Positions 1 through 8,817 of a DNA stretch of 18,970 bases are shown here, piece by piece (the first letter of the stretch is position 1; the number at the start of each line of letters is the position of its first letter). Position numbers and translations under genes: made by a program. The DNA lies in NCBI GenBank assembly GCA_015501585.1, contig JADNRY010001015.1:1-18970 (forward strand). Reading direction: 5' to 3'. Under the pieces are notes generated by a model. That model had not been told where the DNA came from and did not search any database. It worked only from the letters and a program-made list of their open reading frames with translations. Source of the DNA: Rhodocollybia butyracea. Taxonomy: Eukaryota; Basidiomycota; Agaricomycetes; Agaricales; Omphalotaceae.

Positions 1-271
1 ACAACATTTTACTAAAGCGTTTTGAGCACATCTGCTTCCAGATTACTCCTGGGTGCGAAATCATTGTATCCTGCAGTACGTTCAAGACCAAGCAGACTGG
101 TGAGCATCCGCGCTCGGCTCTGAACAGACGAAGCTTTCCGTTCGTAGACGCAGCAAGTTCCTGTCATATCTCAATACCAAGTCAAGTATCAACTCAGTAC
201 CTCAGCTATCACCTGCTATCACTCATCAGCATTATGTAGAAATTTGACGACATTCAATTGTAAGTGTATGA

Positions 272-294
272 ATTATTTCATGGATTGAAATAAT
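272..294. repeat. Perfect 9-bp inverted repeat (hairpin)
   Basis: The arms ATTATTTCA (272-280) and TGAAATAAT (286-294) are exact reverse complements around the 5-nt spacer TGGAT. It lies one base before a TATA-like box. It could be a dyad-symmetric protein-binding site or a chance AT-rich palindrome. The symmetry is seen directly; any function is inferred. Confidence 0.6.
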
Positions 295-295
295 C

Positions 296-303
296 TATAA
301 AAG
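296..303 (+). promoter_or_regulatory. TATA-like box upstream of DUF6534-like copy 1
   Basis: TATAAAAG at this position matches the eukaryotic TATA consensus. It is about 350 bp before the chosen ATG at 654, so transcription starting about 30 bp downstream would give a leader of about 320 nt, or the leader may be spliced. A closer promoter cannot be excluded. Confidence 0.35.
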
Positions 304-653
304 AGTAACCACCGCAAGAACCACCGAAATTGAAAGTAACATTCTTGCTAACGACTTGCTGAGACGAGCATAGATTGTACTTCTTTGTCACTTGGACGTC
401 TTTTTCTACCACTATTCATATGTATGCATGTGAGAGCGACTCATATGATAAATACTTAGCTACTAACTTATCAATATAGGGTGGAGCGTTCAATTGTCGC
501 TTATTGGTAAACCCGAACCCTGAAGCCTAGACTTTCAAACTTCTACCAGTGCAATATTACCTATAAGTATTACCTACAGATTGGACAGTCAGGCTACGAC
601 TCCTTTGACAGAGTCCCTCGTCACCCCAGTCCCACTGGGAGGGAGCCGATATC

Positions 654-2168
654 ATGGATGCTCTTAAAGTATCACCTGCGTGAGTCTCTCGCATTGTCTC
701 TAACTCATGATTATTTATTGATTGCTCTATTCTAAGTTGCATATTAACCGGAATTTGGATCAACATACTTTTTTATTCATTGGAAGTACTCGTCGGTCAT
801 TTTACTTCTTCACTGTTCCTGGCAAAAAAGGCCAAGATTGTAATGGTGTACGCTTATATCGACGCTGCCGGGACTTTTGCAACTGCTAAACTTGCGTGGC
901 TAGTACGTCACCTGGGTCCTTAAACAGGTTGTTCACTGACCATAATCTACCGCAGATAATATTAAATCGTAGACTCTTTCCTCTTTCTATGCCTACCACA
1001 ACTATTATCTGACTTGAACTTAGCTCAAGAACAATACACCAAGACATTATTAACTGCTAGTATAGCCACCGCAATTTCTGCTTTTATTGAACAGTCATAT
1101 TTTGCACGTCGACTTTGGATAATGTGAGCCTTCCACAAACATTCTTGTAAATGCTCACGATACAACTCTCCCGACAGCACTGAAAGTAAAGTCACAGCTG
1201 CAATTATGTTTCTACTGACTATCGCACCCGTTCGTGCCCGCTTCTCTGTTCAGATGTTGTATAACGTTATGATACCAACAGCTTATCTGCTTCATGGTAT
1301 CCATAAAATTGCCATCAAGGGGGATATCGGAGTGAGTTTAAAGATTAGTGTACCTATTCGACGTTGTTGTTAACCGATGTCCAGAGCGATTATCTTCCTC
1401 GTTGCTTTTGGGGATACTTCAATCGCTATTCATCTAGCGTATGCATTATATCGTCTCAACCTACCGTCAAAGTCAACCGCTACCGAGAGGTACTTACTTA
1501 TGGTGTTCCATCGCCGTTGACCACGCTTATTTCTTAATCCATGATCTCATTGTAGCCTCTATAAAATAATGGCATATATTGTCGCTTCGGGTACCCTGAG
1601 CGCGGTGTGCAGCATAGTCGCAACACTCTGTGTTTTTGCCAATCTATCCGGTGGTATGTAAATGCGACTTGTCGTACATCCGCCCATATTGACTCTCGAA
1701 AAAGCCTTTATGATACTTTTTGACTGCGCCGGACGTGTGTATACCCTCACGGTCCTGCTCAACTTTGTTTTCTTCCATGAATGGCGGAGATCTGCAGCGG
1801 CCAGTACCCGTACAAATAGCAATCAACGGAAGCCTGTAACTTGGTCCCAGCCCTTTTCACGCTCAAGTATGTCCACTATAAGCAGGCTGTTTGCTACTAC
1901 TTAAACTTTTGAGGTGCAGCTCTCGATATGCTGGGATCCACCCCTCACATCCAGAGTAACATATTGGGACCCCCTTCAAAAGCTGAGGTAGAAATATCGA
2001 GATCGGAGTCGGAACAAGGGAAATCGAAAACTGCGGTAAGTTCAGTTACACCTTTGGCTCTGCATACTGATCATATCCTGTCCTCAGAAGGAGTATAAGA
2101 AGCCTGTTCCTGGACCGCCCTTTTCCATGGATTCGATATTTAAGAACTCTACAGAGAGGTCGTACTAG
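654..2168 (+). CDS. DUF6534-like seven-helix membrane protein, copy 1
   Basis: Eleven exons: 654-679, 737-902, 956-968, 1024-1123, 1178-1229, 1282-1331, 1385-1489, 1556-1653, 1705-1866, 1920-2035 and 2088-2168. They join in frame to 322 residues. Seven hydrophobic segments are visible: about 10-30, 43-63, 73-95, 103-121, 136-158, 166-190 and 205-231. Late features fit the basidiomycete DUF6534 family: helix 5 contains GDTSIAIHLAYAL, then a TES...KIMAYIVASGTL helix, then CAGRVYTLTVLLNF at the place of the family's usual G-K-x-Y-x-N-x-L-L-x-x-L-N. The polar C-terminal tail ends in a conserved PGPPFSMDSIFK motif shared with the next gene. Function is unknown; a receptor-like role is sometimes suggested for such folds but nothing here shows it. 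The first intron's acceptor (TCTAAG) and the donor at 1230 (GTTCGT) are weak. The start codon is the least certain part. Confidence 0.78.
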
Positions 2169-2814
2169 ATAGATTACTAATATACGTCGAGTTTGACCAA
2201 GGGAGGTCACGGTAAGATGGCGAGCACAATATACTCTTAGGCGCATCCAAACGCCGTAGAGAGTAGCTACATTGGATTCTGTCCTTCTACAACTGAGATG
2301 TATTATTATTGACCGTTATCTAACAATCCAATTGAGCTTGCAATTAAGCCTTGGTGACCTTTAATCCGATGAAAAACGGTCAATGAAGTAACGCATCGAG
2401 CGAGCGGTGTCTAGGATGATATCGACACTGTACATATAAGCTGTCCAGTATTTCTCCAGATTAAGAGAGTGCAAACCCAAGTTCGTGGTCGCGTCATGTC
2501 ACATGCTCGTGTTTTAGCGCTCGTTGTCTTCTATGTTCCTCAACATGCGTTACTGTACACAGAGATGGCCTGCAGACTGTTCATATCTTTTTTTAGGTAT
2601 GCCTTTACCCACTCCCCCGCACCTTTTGCACAGCTTAAAAGCTTAAAATGTTGAAATCGGTGACATACGTCCTGCAAGATGATGGCGCAACGTGAACATA
2701 TACATATATATATATACTTAGGTTGTGCCCCTTGTCGACGCTTTTTTCTCTCCCAGAGTCCCATTGCTCTCCCAAGTACCGAACTCCTGGATAGTTGGGA
2801 GAAAGGCCGGTAGT
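2169..2814. other. Intergenic spacer between the tandem copies
   Basis: No supported gene. It holds a short TA microsatellite at 2697-2717 (alternating AT/AC dinucleotides). The last 60 bp are pyrimidine-rich with weak similarity to the DNA before copy 1. It should contain the 3' end of copy 1 and the promoter of copy 2, but I see no clear TATA box. Confidence 0.45.
2697..2717. repeat. TA-rich microsatellite
   Basis: Alternating purine-pyrimidine tract of TA units with one interrupting AC, about 21 bp, in the spacer between the two DUF6534-like genes. Probably slippage-derived. Confidence 0.7.
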
Positions 2815-4381
2815 ATGACGTCGACAGGAACCCAAGAACTTGCTTCTCTTTTTGACATATCGCCTGCGTGAGTCTAGAAATTAATTGCGATTTTTATGTT
2901 ATTATTTATCTGAATTTACGCAGTTACATATTAACAGGAATTTGGATCAACCTCCTGTTCTATTCGCTGGAGCTACTAGTCGGGTCGTTCTACTTCATCA
3001 CTGTTCCTGGGAGAAGGGCCAAGGTCGTAATGGCTATGGCGCTCTTGGTCGACGCCGCTGGGACTTTTTCTACTTGCAAGCTTGCGTGGCTGGTACGCTA
3101 CCTGAAATGTCTACACAAGAGCCATTTCGCTGACCATACTTCGCCACAGATACTCTTGGATCGTGAATTTTCCCTTCCTTTATCAAATACCTCAGCTATC
3201 ATTTCTAACCCCGAAACTGAACAGCTCAAAGGGTGTCGTTTGCGGAGTTCATAACCACTGGTGTAGCCACGGCAATCTCTGCTTTTACGGAACAGTGGTA
3301 TTTTGTATACCGGCTTTGGGCGATGTGAGCGTTTCTGGAAACCTTTCCTGATAGAATGCTCATGATACGTATGGCTCTCTCTCTAACAGCACTGAAAGCA
3401 AAGGCACAATGGCAGTCACATCTCCGCTAGTTCTCTCATCGGTCCGTGGTTCTTCTCCTAGGATGTTGCACAACAGTCTCATCACAATCAGTTTATCTAT
3501 GTCATATCATCGGTGGCCAAACCAACGTTGCTGAGTATGAGGTGGGTCAGATTGAGGTACCCAGTGCGATGATTAACAGTGTTGAATTCGACTCGTGCAG
3601 AGTTAGTGTTTGCCTTCTTGCTGGCACTGATGTTGCAATCGCCATTCATGTGATGTATGCATTGCGTCGCCTCAACTTTCTGCAGAATTCAAACATCACA
3701 CAGAGGTATACTCTGATCGCTGTTGTCCATGATTTACTCGCGCTCATGGTCTCATTGTAGTCTGGTCCACAAAGTCATAGCATATGCTATCGCCTCGGGC
3801 ACTTTGACTGCGCTATTTACCATAATCGCAGCCATCACTACTTTGATTCCCCTCCCTGGTGGTATGTAAATGCATCGTATTCGCTACACATGAGCTGTTC
3901 CACTGACACCTGTAAAAAGTCTTTATAATATTCTATTACTGCGCTGGGCGAGTGTACACCCTCACGATTCTGCTCAACTTTGTCTTCTTCCATGAATGGC
4001 GAAAATCTGCAAAGACGAAACAGCGCTCCCGTGAAAATAGCGATCGGTGTACGCCTAGGTTTTGGTCCCGGCCCTTTACGCAGCCAAGTAGGTCTACAAT
4101 ATACAATACTGGGCTTATTTGTTCGTTAGTACTAAACTTTTTGAGTCGTAGCTCATGTACGCGAGCCGCCCGTCCAGAGTAACGTTTTCTTCGGAGGTGC
4201 TCAGGCTCCGGAAGCAGAGGCAGAGAGATCGAAACATGAATCCGCGGTAAGTGCTACTCAGTCTCCTTTACCCATCGCGTTCATCATGAGCTGTTTTTTT
4301 TAGAGAGAGTACAATAAGCCCGTTGCTGGCCCGCCTTTTTCCGTGGATGCAATATTCAAGACGTCGGGTGAGGAAATGTAA
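2815..4381 (+). CDS. DUF6534-like seven-helix membrane protein, copy 2
   Basis: Eleven exons: 2815-2867, 2924-3092, 3150-3162, 3225-3324, 3390-3441, 3492-3541, 3601-3705, 3761-3861, 3920-4087, 4152-4246 and 4304-4381. They give 327 residues in one frame. Exons 3, 4, 5, 6 and 7 have exactly the lengths of copy 1 (13, 100, 52, 50 and 105 nt), which strongly supports both models. Seven hydrophobic segments are again visible. Helix 7 carries CAGRVYTLTILLNF followed by FFHEWRKS, and the tail ends PVAGPPFSVDAIFK. The loop after helix 1 reads FYFITVPGRRAKVV, which resembles the family pattern better than the same region of copy 1, so this copy is probably closer to the ancestor. Weak points are the donor GTCCGT at 3442 and the start codon. 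It ends 97 bp before the HNH-type gene. Confidence 0.8.
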
Positions 4382-4463
4382 TGGGCTAAAGAGACAAAAT
4401 TATTTTATAAGTTATTACCATAGTTAATGGACACCTTCCTTTGCTTTCAAACGGGCGCTTAGA

Positions 4464-4477
4464 GATAAGCGCTTATC
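4464..4477. promoter_or_regulatory. 14-bp perfect palindrome with two opposed GATA sites
   Basis: GATAAGCGCTTATC is its own reverse complement and consists of two GATAAG sites facing each other. It ends one base before the ATG at 4479. GATA-family zinc-finger regulators are common in fungi and bind GATAAG-type sites, so this could be a compact binding site. Its position against the start codon means it would sit in the leader or at the transcript start. The sequence is certain; the role is inferred. Confidence 0.4.
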
Positions 4478-4478
4478 C

Positions 4479-5704
4479 ATGTCGACCACCGTTCGACCAC
4501 CGTCTTTTTTCGTAGCTAAACCTCCCAAAATCCATCTTGTGTCTAGGATAGAAATCTTCCATTACCCAACGGAAAAGAGATTCCTTGCACTTTATGCACG
4601 CGACTATCCTATCGGATCCGGTCAACGCTCAGGGGTATTAGGACTTCCTACAGCTCTTGTCGTCGACGCCTGTCGCATTCTGACTGGTATGTACAAACCC
4701 AGCCATTGTTTCTGTTTTATTCGAAAAAGCGACCGTTGTCGCGTGGAAGGCGACGTATTGCGGCAAGGGCGATATTACTTGCGTATTGCCGACCAAGATA
4801 TGAAATGGCTCGAGTACCGTGTCTACAAAAACTTTCACACTTGGCGACCGCCCAGTCGTGCGGAAGTGCCTAGTTACTGGCTCACCAAGTCCTGTCCGCA
4901 GTCCCCCATCGATGGCGACAAAGGTCTCCCACCTTGGTCTTTACTATCTACATCGGCGACATCTACTGAAATGTGGTCCTGCATGAGCAACACGGCAAAA
5001 CGCGACGATGAATATCGATGTGCGGTTAGTCGTGTTTCTAGCCATACAGCTGTAGAAGGAGCCCCTGTGGTACCTGCAGGCGAACAGCAATGGGTGGGTC
5101 TCATAAATGATAAATCTATTCCACAAAAGCTTTTCGTCTAATAAACACACAGTATATGGAACGTGATATCACCGAACAGCTAAATCTCCCAGGTCCTTCT
5201 CCACCTCCACTCCAGGACTACCAAAAAATTCACGATATCCGGAACTTTCTTACGCTGGACTGCCATATCCGTCGTTTGTGGGACGAGTCTATCATCGTCT
5301 TTTACCCCATTTTCCGTGGCGAATACTCCACCTTTTTCGTTGGCGCAATGGATGGGCATGACGCTATATATCATCACGCAAAGCTGCACCTTGCTGACCG
5401 CACAGACCCCTATCTTTTGTATGTACGTTTCGCACATACGATATTCCGTTACAAGGACGATTTTTCTGGTTTATTGGATGCTCTCCCTGAGCTTGTATGC
5501 GCTCCGCCAACTACTACAAAGGATTTTGGAGAGGGAGGGGATGAGGAGGAGGGTGAGGGTGAACACAAGGGTGAAGATGAAAATGAGCACGAGGATGAGG
5601 AGGACGAGGATGAGACCTCAGAAGGTCCCTTCGAGATGCTGTTTAAAGAGGCAGAAGGTTGTGTCAAAGCATTGACTAACATAAATCATGCTGACTATGT
5701 TTAA
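4479..5704 (+). CDS. HNH_2-type nuclease-family protein, probably inactive, acidic tail
   Basis: Two exons, 4479-5093 and 5153-5704 (intron GTGGGT...ACACAG, 59 nt), encode 388 residues. The N-terminal half has the conserved run LGLPTALVVDACRILTG and later FHTWRPPS...PSYW, which I recognise from basidiomycete HNH_2 proteins. The HNH region follows: KRDDEYRCAVS (about 178-188), then GAPVVPAGEQQWYMERD spanning the splice, then IRNFLTLDCH with Asn236 and His243, then LLYVRFAHTIF. In active relatives the segment before the splice reads A-H-[IVL]-V-P. Here the His is Pro196 (codon CCT), so the first catalytic His is missing while the Asn and second His remain. Residues 330-365 or so form a Glu/Asp-rich low-complexity tail. 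It is probably a non-cutting DNA- or protein-binding relative. A possible extra intron at the GTATGT at 4687 was rejected on frame. Confidence 0.77.
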
Positions 5705-6260
5705 ACGTTTAGCGCAAGAAAAGGAGCTCTCCGAAAAAGTGGAAAGAAGGAAGGAAGGAAGAACCGGCGCGGTCCCATTTAGGAACAGCCGGGAGAACCC
5801 CGTTAGCTCGTATCACCCTGACAGGAAACGCGTCGCACAGGCTGGCACTCTAGCGCGTAACCCTCAGGCTGCCGTCGGGCTTTGTCCAGAGTCGGTTGTT
5901 AGTTGTTTTCTTCTGAGCTTTGCATGTTACTGGGTGTACCAGATAATCTTCTATGTGGTGGGTGTGCGTGTTAAGTAAGTAGTGTATGATAATGGCTCAC
6001 TGGCATCAATGTTTCATTTGTCTCTCGAAGGCAAACTCTAAAATCTTGACGCTTTGAGTCGGTTATAGTTAGAATTCTAGTGCCGATGTACATAATTTCC
6101 GCGTTGTTTGGCAAGTATATTATTTACGCGCGTTGGTGATACAGCAGATTTAGATTCGACGCCTTACCTTATACTCTGTACAAACCATCGTCGCACTACC
6201 GTGACACGCTCGTTATGTATGGCGTCACGCGTGGATGTAGCTTGACTTTGATCCACCATC
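5705..6260. other. Intergenic region between HNH-type gene and DAD3
   Basis: No supported gene. An open frame at 5688-5978 overlaps the HNH stop and is rich in charged residues, but it has no recognisable domain and no good start. The region should hold the HNH 3' end and the DAD3 promoter. A GGAA microsatellite lies at 5741-5763. Confidence 0.5.
5741..5763. repeat. GGAA/AAGG microsatellite
   Basis: About four to five tandem AAGG units with an interruption (GGAAAGAAGGAAGGAAGG), purine-only on the + strand, just after the HNH-type gene. It follows the purine-rich acidic-tail coding stretch at 5525-5620. Confidence 0.7.
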
Positions 6261-6724
6261 ATGTCGAGCCCTCCCCCTCTAAACATTATCTTCGAAGAGA
6301 ATCCCTATGAAAACCATCCCAGCCTGTCTTCAATAGAAGCCGAGGTACTCTGGGAATACGCCAAGCTGGCGCAAAACGTGAAACAGGTCAGGTTTTTCGC
6401 GTCTACACAGTCACCCTCTCTTTCGGACTTCGGATTGACATACTTTTTGGGAATTTCAAAGGTGACGATGAAAACGAGGAAATTGACTGAAGAACCAGAT
6501 CGGATGTTAGTGGCGAGGTTAAGGTCGTTGGAAACGAAGATGGGGTTGGTTTTGACTTTGGTGCGTTTTTTTTTGTTCTCTGGCGGTATTTCAGCGCGCT
6601 GATGTTATACGATGACCAGTTCAAAGCTTCTGTGTGGAATGTGATAAACGACCAGCCTCAGCCTGTAAATCCACAATATGATCTTGCAGAGGCTCAGAGT
6701 GACACAACTATACGACCTAGCTAA
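6261..6724 (+). CDS. DAD3: DASH complex subunit Dad3
   Basis: Three exons, 6261-6386, 6462-6560 and 6620-6724, encode 109 residues. The core LSSIEAEVLWEYAKLAQNVK (22-41), LTEEPDRMLVARLRSLE (50-66), KMGLVLTL (68-75) and FKASVW (76-81) matches the conserved Dad3 signature. The last motif appears only after splicing intron 2. Dad3 is a small helical subunit of the fungal DASH/Dam1 complex, which couples kinetochores to spindle microtubules in the nucleus. Intron 1 is 75 nt, a multiple of three and free of stops, so retaining it would insert 25 residues without a break, and an ORF-only reading would give a wrong 113-residue protein. The ATG at 6261 follows CACCATC and has no in-frame competitor. 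The gene ends 68 bp before the end of the opposing ARPC1 gene. Confidence 0.93.
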
Positions 6725-6792
6725 TTATGATTATGATTCTTCTGTTGTATCAATTTATACAGTGTATCGATATTCTATCCGTCCATCTAGAA

Positions 6793-8240
6793 TTACATGC
6801 TCATCGCGGCCATCCTTCCAGTCAAAGCACTGACCGACGCAGTGTCCCAAATTACCAACTTTCCATCCACGGCAGTTGTGCTCACTTGGGTGACCTGTCC
6901 GGGTGCGCCCTGGTACGGGCGAATGCTGGTGATCGTGTTCTGGTGGATCGTAAGAAGTTTCGTGTCGGTGGAAGTGATGCTGGATTGACCACGACTGTCG
7001 GCATTTTGGAAAGCTCCAAAGGCTCCGCTCTTATTGAGACGACCGGTTAGACCTGGCCCAGTTTTGGAAGCAGCGTGGCTGCCGTCGTCGAGAGTGCCGA
7101 TTTCCTGCCATCCGGCGTCAGATCCGCTGAACACCAAGGGTTGGCAATCGTGGCCTGCAGCAACGATGCTATCTTCTGTGGTCCAAGTGAGAGTGACCAA
7201 AGGCAGGGTTGGCATCCTGATGTTGTGGACGGGACCGCCGGGGTAAGCAATGCTGATTGAGCTGTCATGGCCTGTAGAAAAAAGGGCGTGAGACAAGGCG
7301 AAGTGTTGGAATGGAATAGACTGAAGCGAACGTACTGACGAAAGCCAAGACATCTCCAGACGGTGAGAAAGCCACACCATGAACCCAGCCTCCTGCAGCA
7401 CTAGCGAATTCTGCACAAATAGTGTTGAAGGGAAGTTTGGAACCCCAGACGCCTGCAGCAGGCCTAAATCATCATAGAATCAGATTTGTAGACTTGTAGA
7501 ACGAATGGCAAGCGATGTCGTAACTTACCTCTCGTCGATTTCTTTGATAAACGCAGAGAGCACACGGGCTTTCATGTCTGCGCTTCCGGCTGCCAGCAGC
7601 ACGTTGTTGGGGTGCCAATCGACGGCCAAAACGGTAGATCTGATGGGTTTCTTCAAGAGCTTGGAGACCCACCAGTTGTTCTCGGGATCGAAGGAACAGA
7701 TGGCGATAGCACTGGTGTAGATTAGACAGGATATAAGGATGCAATAAGCTGAACTTGCCGATCCCCACTTGCTACAGCGAATTTGTCTTCCTTTGGACTC
7801 CAACGAACATGGGTCGCGGCTCTGTTGATCCTGAGAAGAACGAGAGTGGGCTTCCAGACGATTGTGCCTGTCTTGGGATCAGGAGACTGCTGCCAGACAT
7901 ATGCATTCCTGTCTTGGGAAGCGGTTACGATTTGGTTCGAGTTGGGAGCCCAGTCGATGGAAGTGATGGTTTTGTCGTGCTACGTGTTTTCGTTTGGAAA
8001 TCTTGAAAGAAGAATCGTGGATATATCGGCGTACCTCTGTGAGCATTTCAGTTGCAGCCCATTGAGACCCGTTGTGAGTGAGTATCTGAGCATCGTTGGA
8101 GTTCAAGCTCACGGCGAGCTCTATGAACGAAGCGTTAGTTATTTCATTGATTGAGTGCAGAAAAAGTACGAACGAGAACGGTCAGCGTTGAAGGCATGTG
8201 CAGTGACTGGGGTCGGAGAAATACTGAAAATTTCAGGCAT
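6793..8240 (-). CDS. ARPC1: Actin-related protein 2/3 complex subunit 1 (WD40)
   Basis: Six exons in gene order: 8240-8174, 8120-8035, 7979-7759, 7711-7529, 7463-7336 and 7271-6793. They encode 387 residues, the usual length for this family. Family hallmarks are [19 protein letters not shown] (from residue 52), [65 protein letters not shown], then [22 protein letters not shown] and a final repeat ending [12 protein letters not shown]1 is the WD40 propeller subunit of Arp2/3, which nucleates branched actin filaments at the cortex. Intron 3 (7758-7712, 47 nt) starts with GCAAGT, a GC-AG intron; only this donor keeps SGDR-AIAICSF in frame. All exon phases agree. The start at 8240 gives a short N-terminus, [23 protein letters not shown] cut after 20: the family alignment supports it. 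It diverges from the heparinase-like gene. Confidence 0.95.
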
Positions 8241-8817
8241 GTTTCTTACAGTAGGACGAGCAGTCCACTACTGTCGATAAGTTTGAGGGTAAGTTGTGTT
8301 GTGGCTGCGGTTGCGGGCCGTATATTCCGGTGCTTCTGGAAGTATACTTCGACTTGACTTGATTACTTGGACGTAAGTATGTAGTATCAAGATGATTTTA
8401 CTGGCCATGGCTAGGATACAACTCTGCAAGTTGAACAAAAAGTAAGTAGAGAACTCTGTTGTTAGACCTCCGAGTCGGAGACCACCAACCGATGCCAAGA
8501 CCGCCAAGCCAAACTACGGATATTTTGTCAGCTCACCGCAAGAAGCTCACTTTACGACGCTCGCCATCGACGGCTGGCTTGAACCTCCTCATATTTTTAT
8601 CTCGCCCAAATTTTAGGTAAAGCTATACCGGTACCGCTATGGCCAGGAATACCCCTCTGACACTCACTCTGCTAGATTTTTTGAAACAGTTGCTGGACCC
8701 CTCTTCAGACAGTAGTCTGCGCCTCTCATTTACCTTCAAGGCGATCCTCGCTCAGAATGTCCTACCATAACGCAAACAACCAGAATTATAGTACCCAGAA
8801 TCTCAATTCATCCATTG
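8241..8817. promoter_or_regulatory. Shared intergenic region of two divergent genes
   Basis: This stretch lies between the ARPC1 start (8240, minus strand) and the heparinase-like start (8818, plus strand), so it should contain both promoters. I see no canonical TATA or CCAAT box. An upstream ATG at 8757 opens a 40-codon frame that is probably the true N-terminus of the heparinase-like protein (see findings), so the actual shared promoter may be nearer 515 bp. Confidence 0.5.

Larger units (their letters stand above)
1..653. other. Upstream non-coding region
   Basis: No reading frame here has recognisable protein content, and the longest ones are short and low in information. The stretch holds a hairpin (272-294) and a TATA-like box (296-303), which together may mark the promoter of the first DUF6534-like gene. 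Part of its end (about 560-650) is weakly similar to the DNA just before the second copy (about 2730-2810), which fits a duplication that included some upstream sequence. Confidence 0.5.

Noticed and set aside
4687..4731. Possible extra intron in the HNH-type gene (GTATGT ... AAAAAG)
   Set aside because: Removing it shifts the frame and destroys the conserved block before HTWRPPS, while the unspliced frame is open and gives recognisable family blocks on both sides.
5688..5978. 96-codon open frame after the HNH-type gene
   Set aside because: No domain or homologous block recognised, and it overlaps the HNH stop in another frame.
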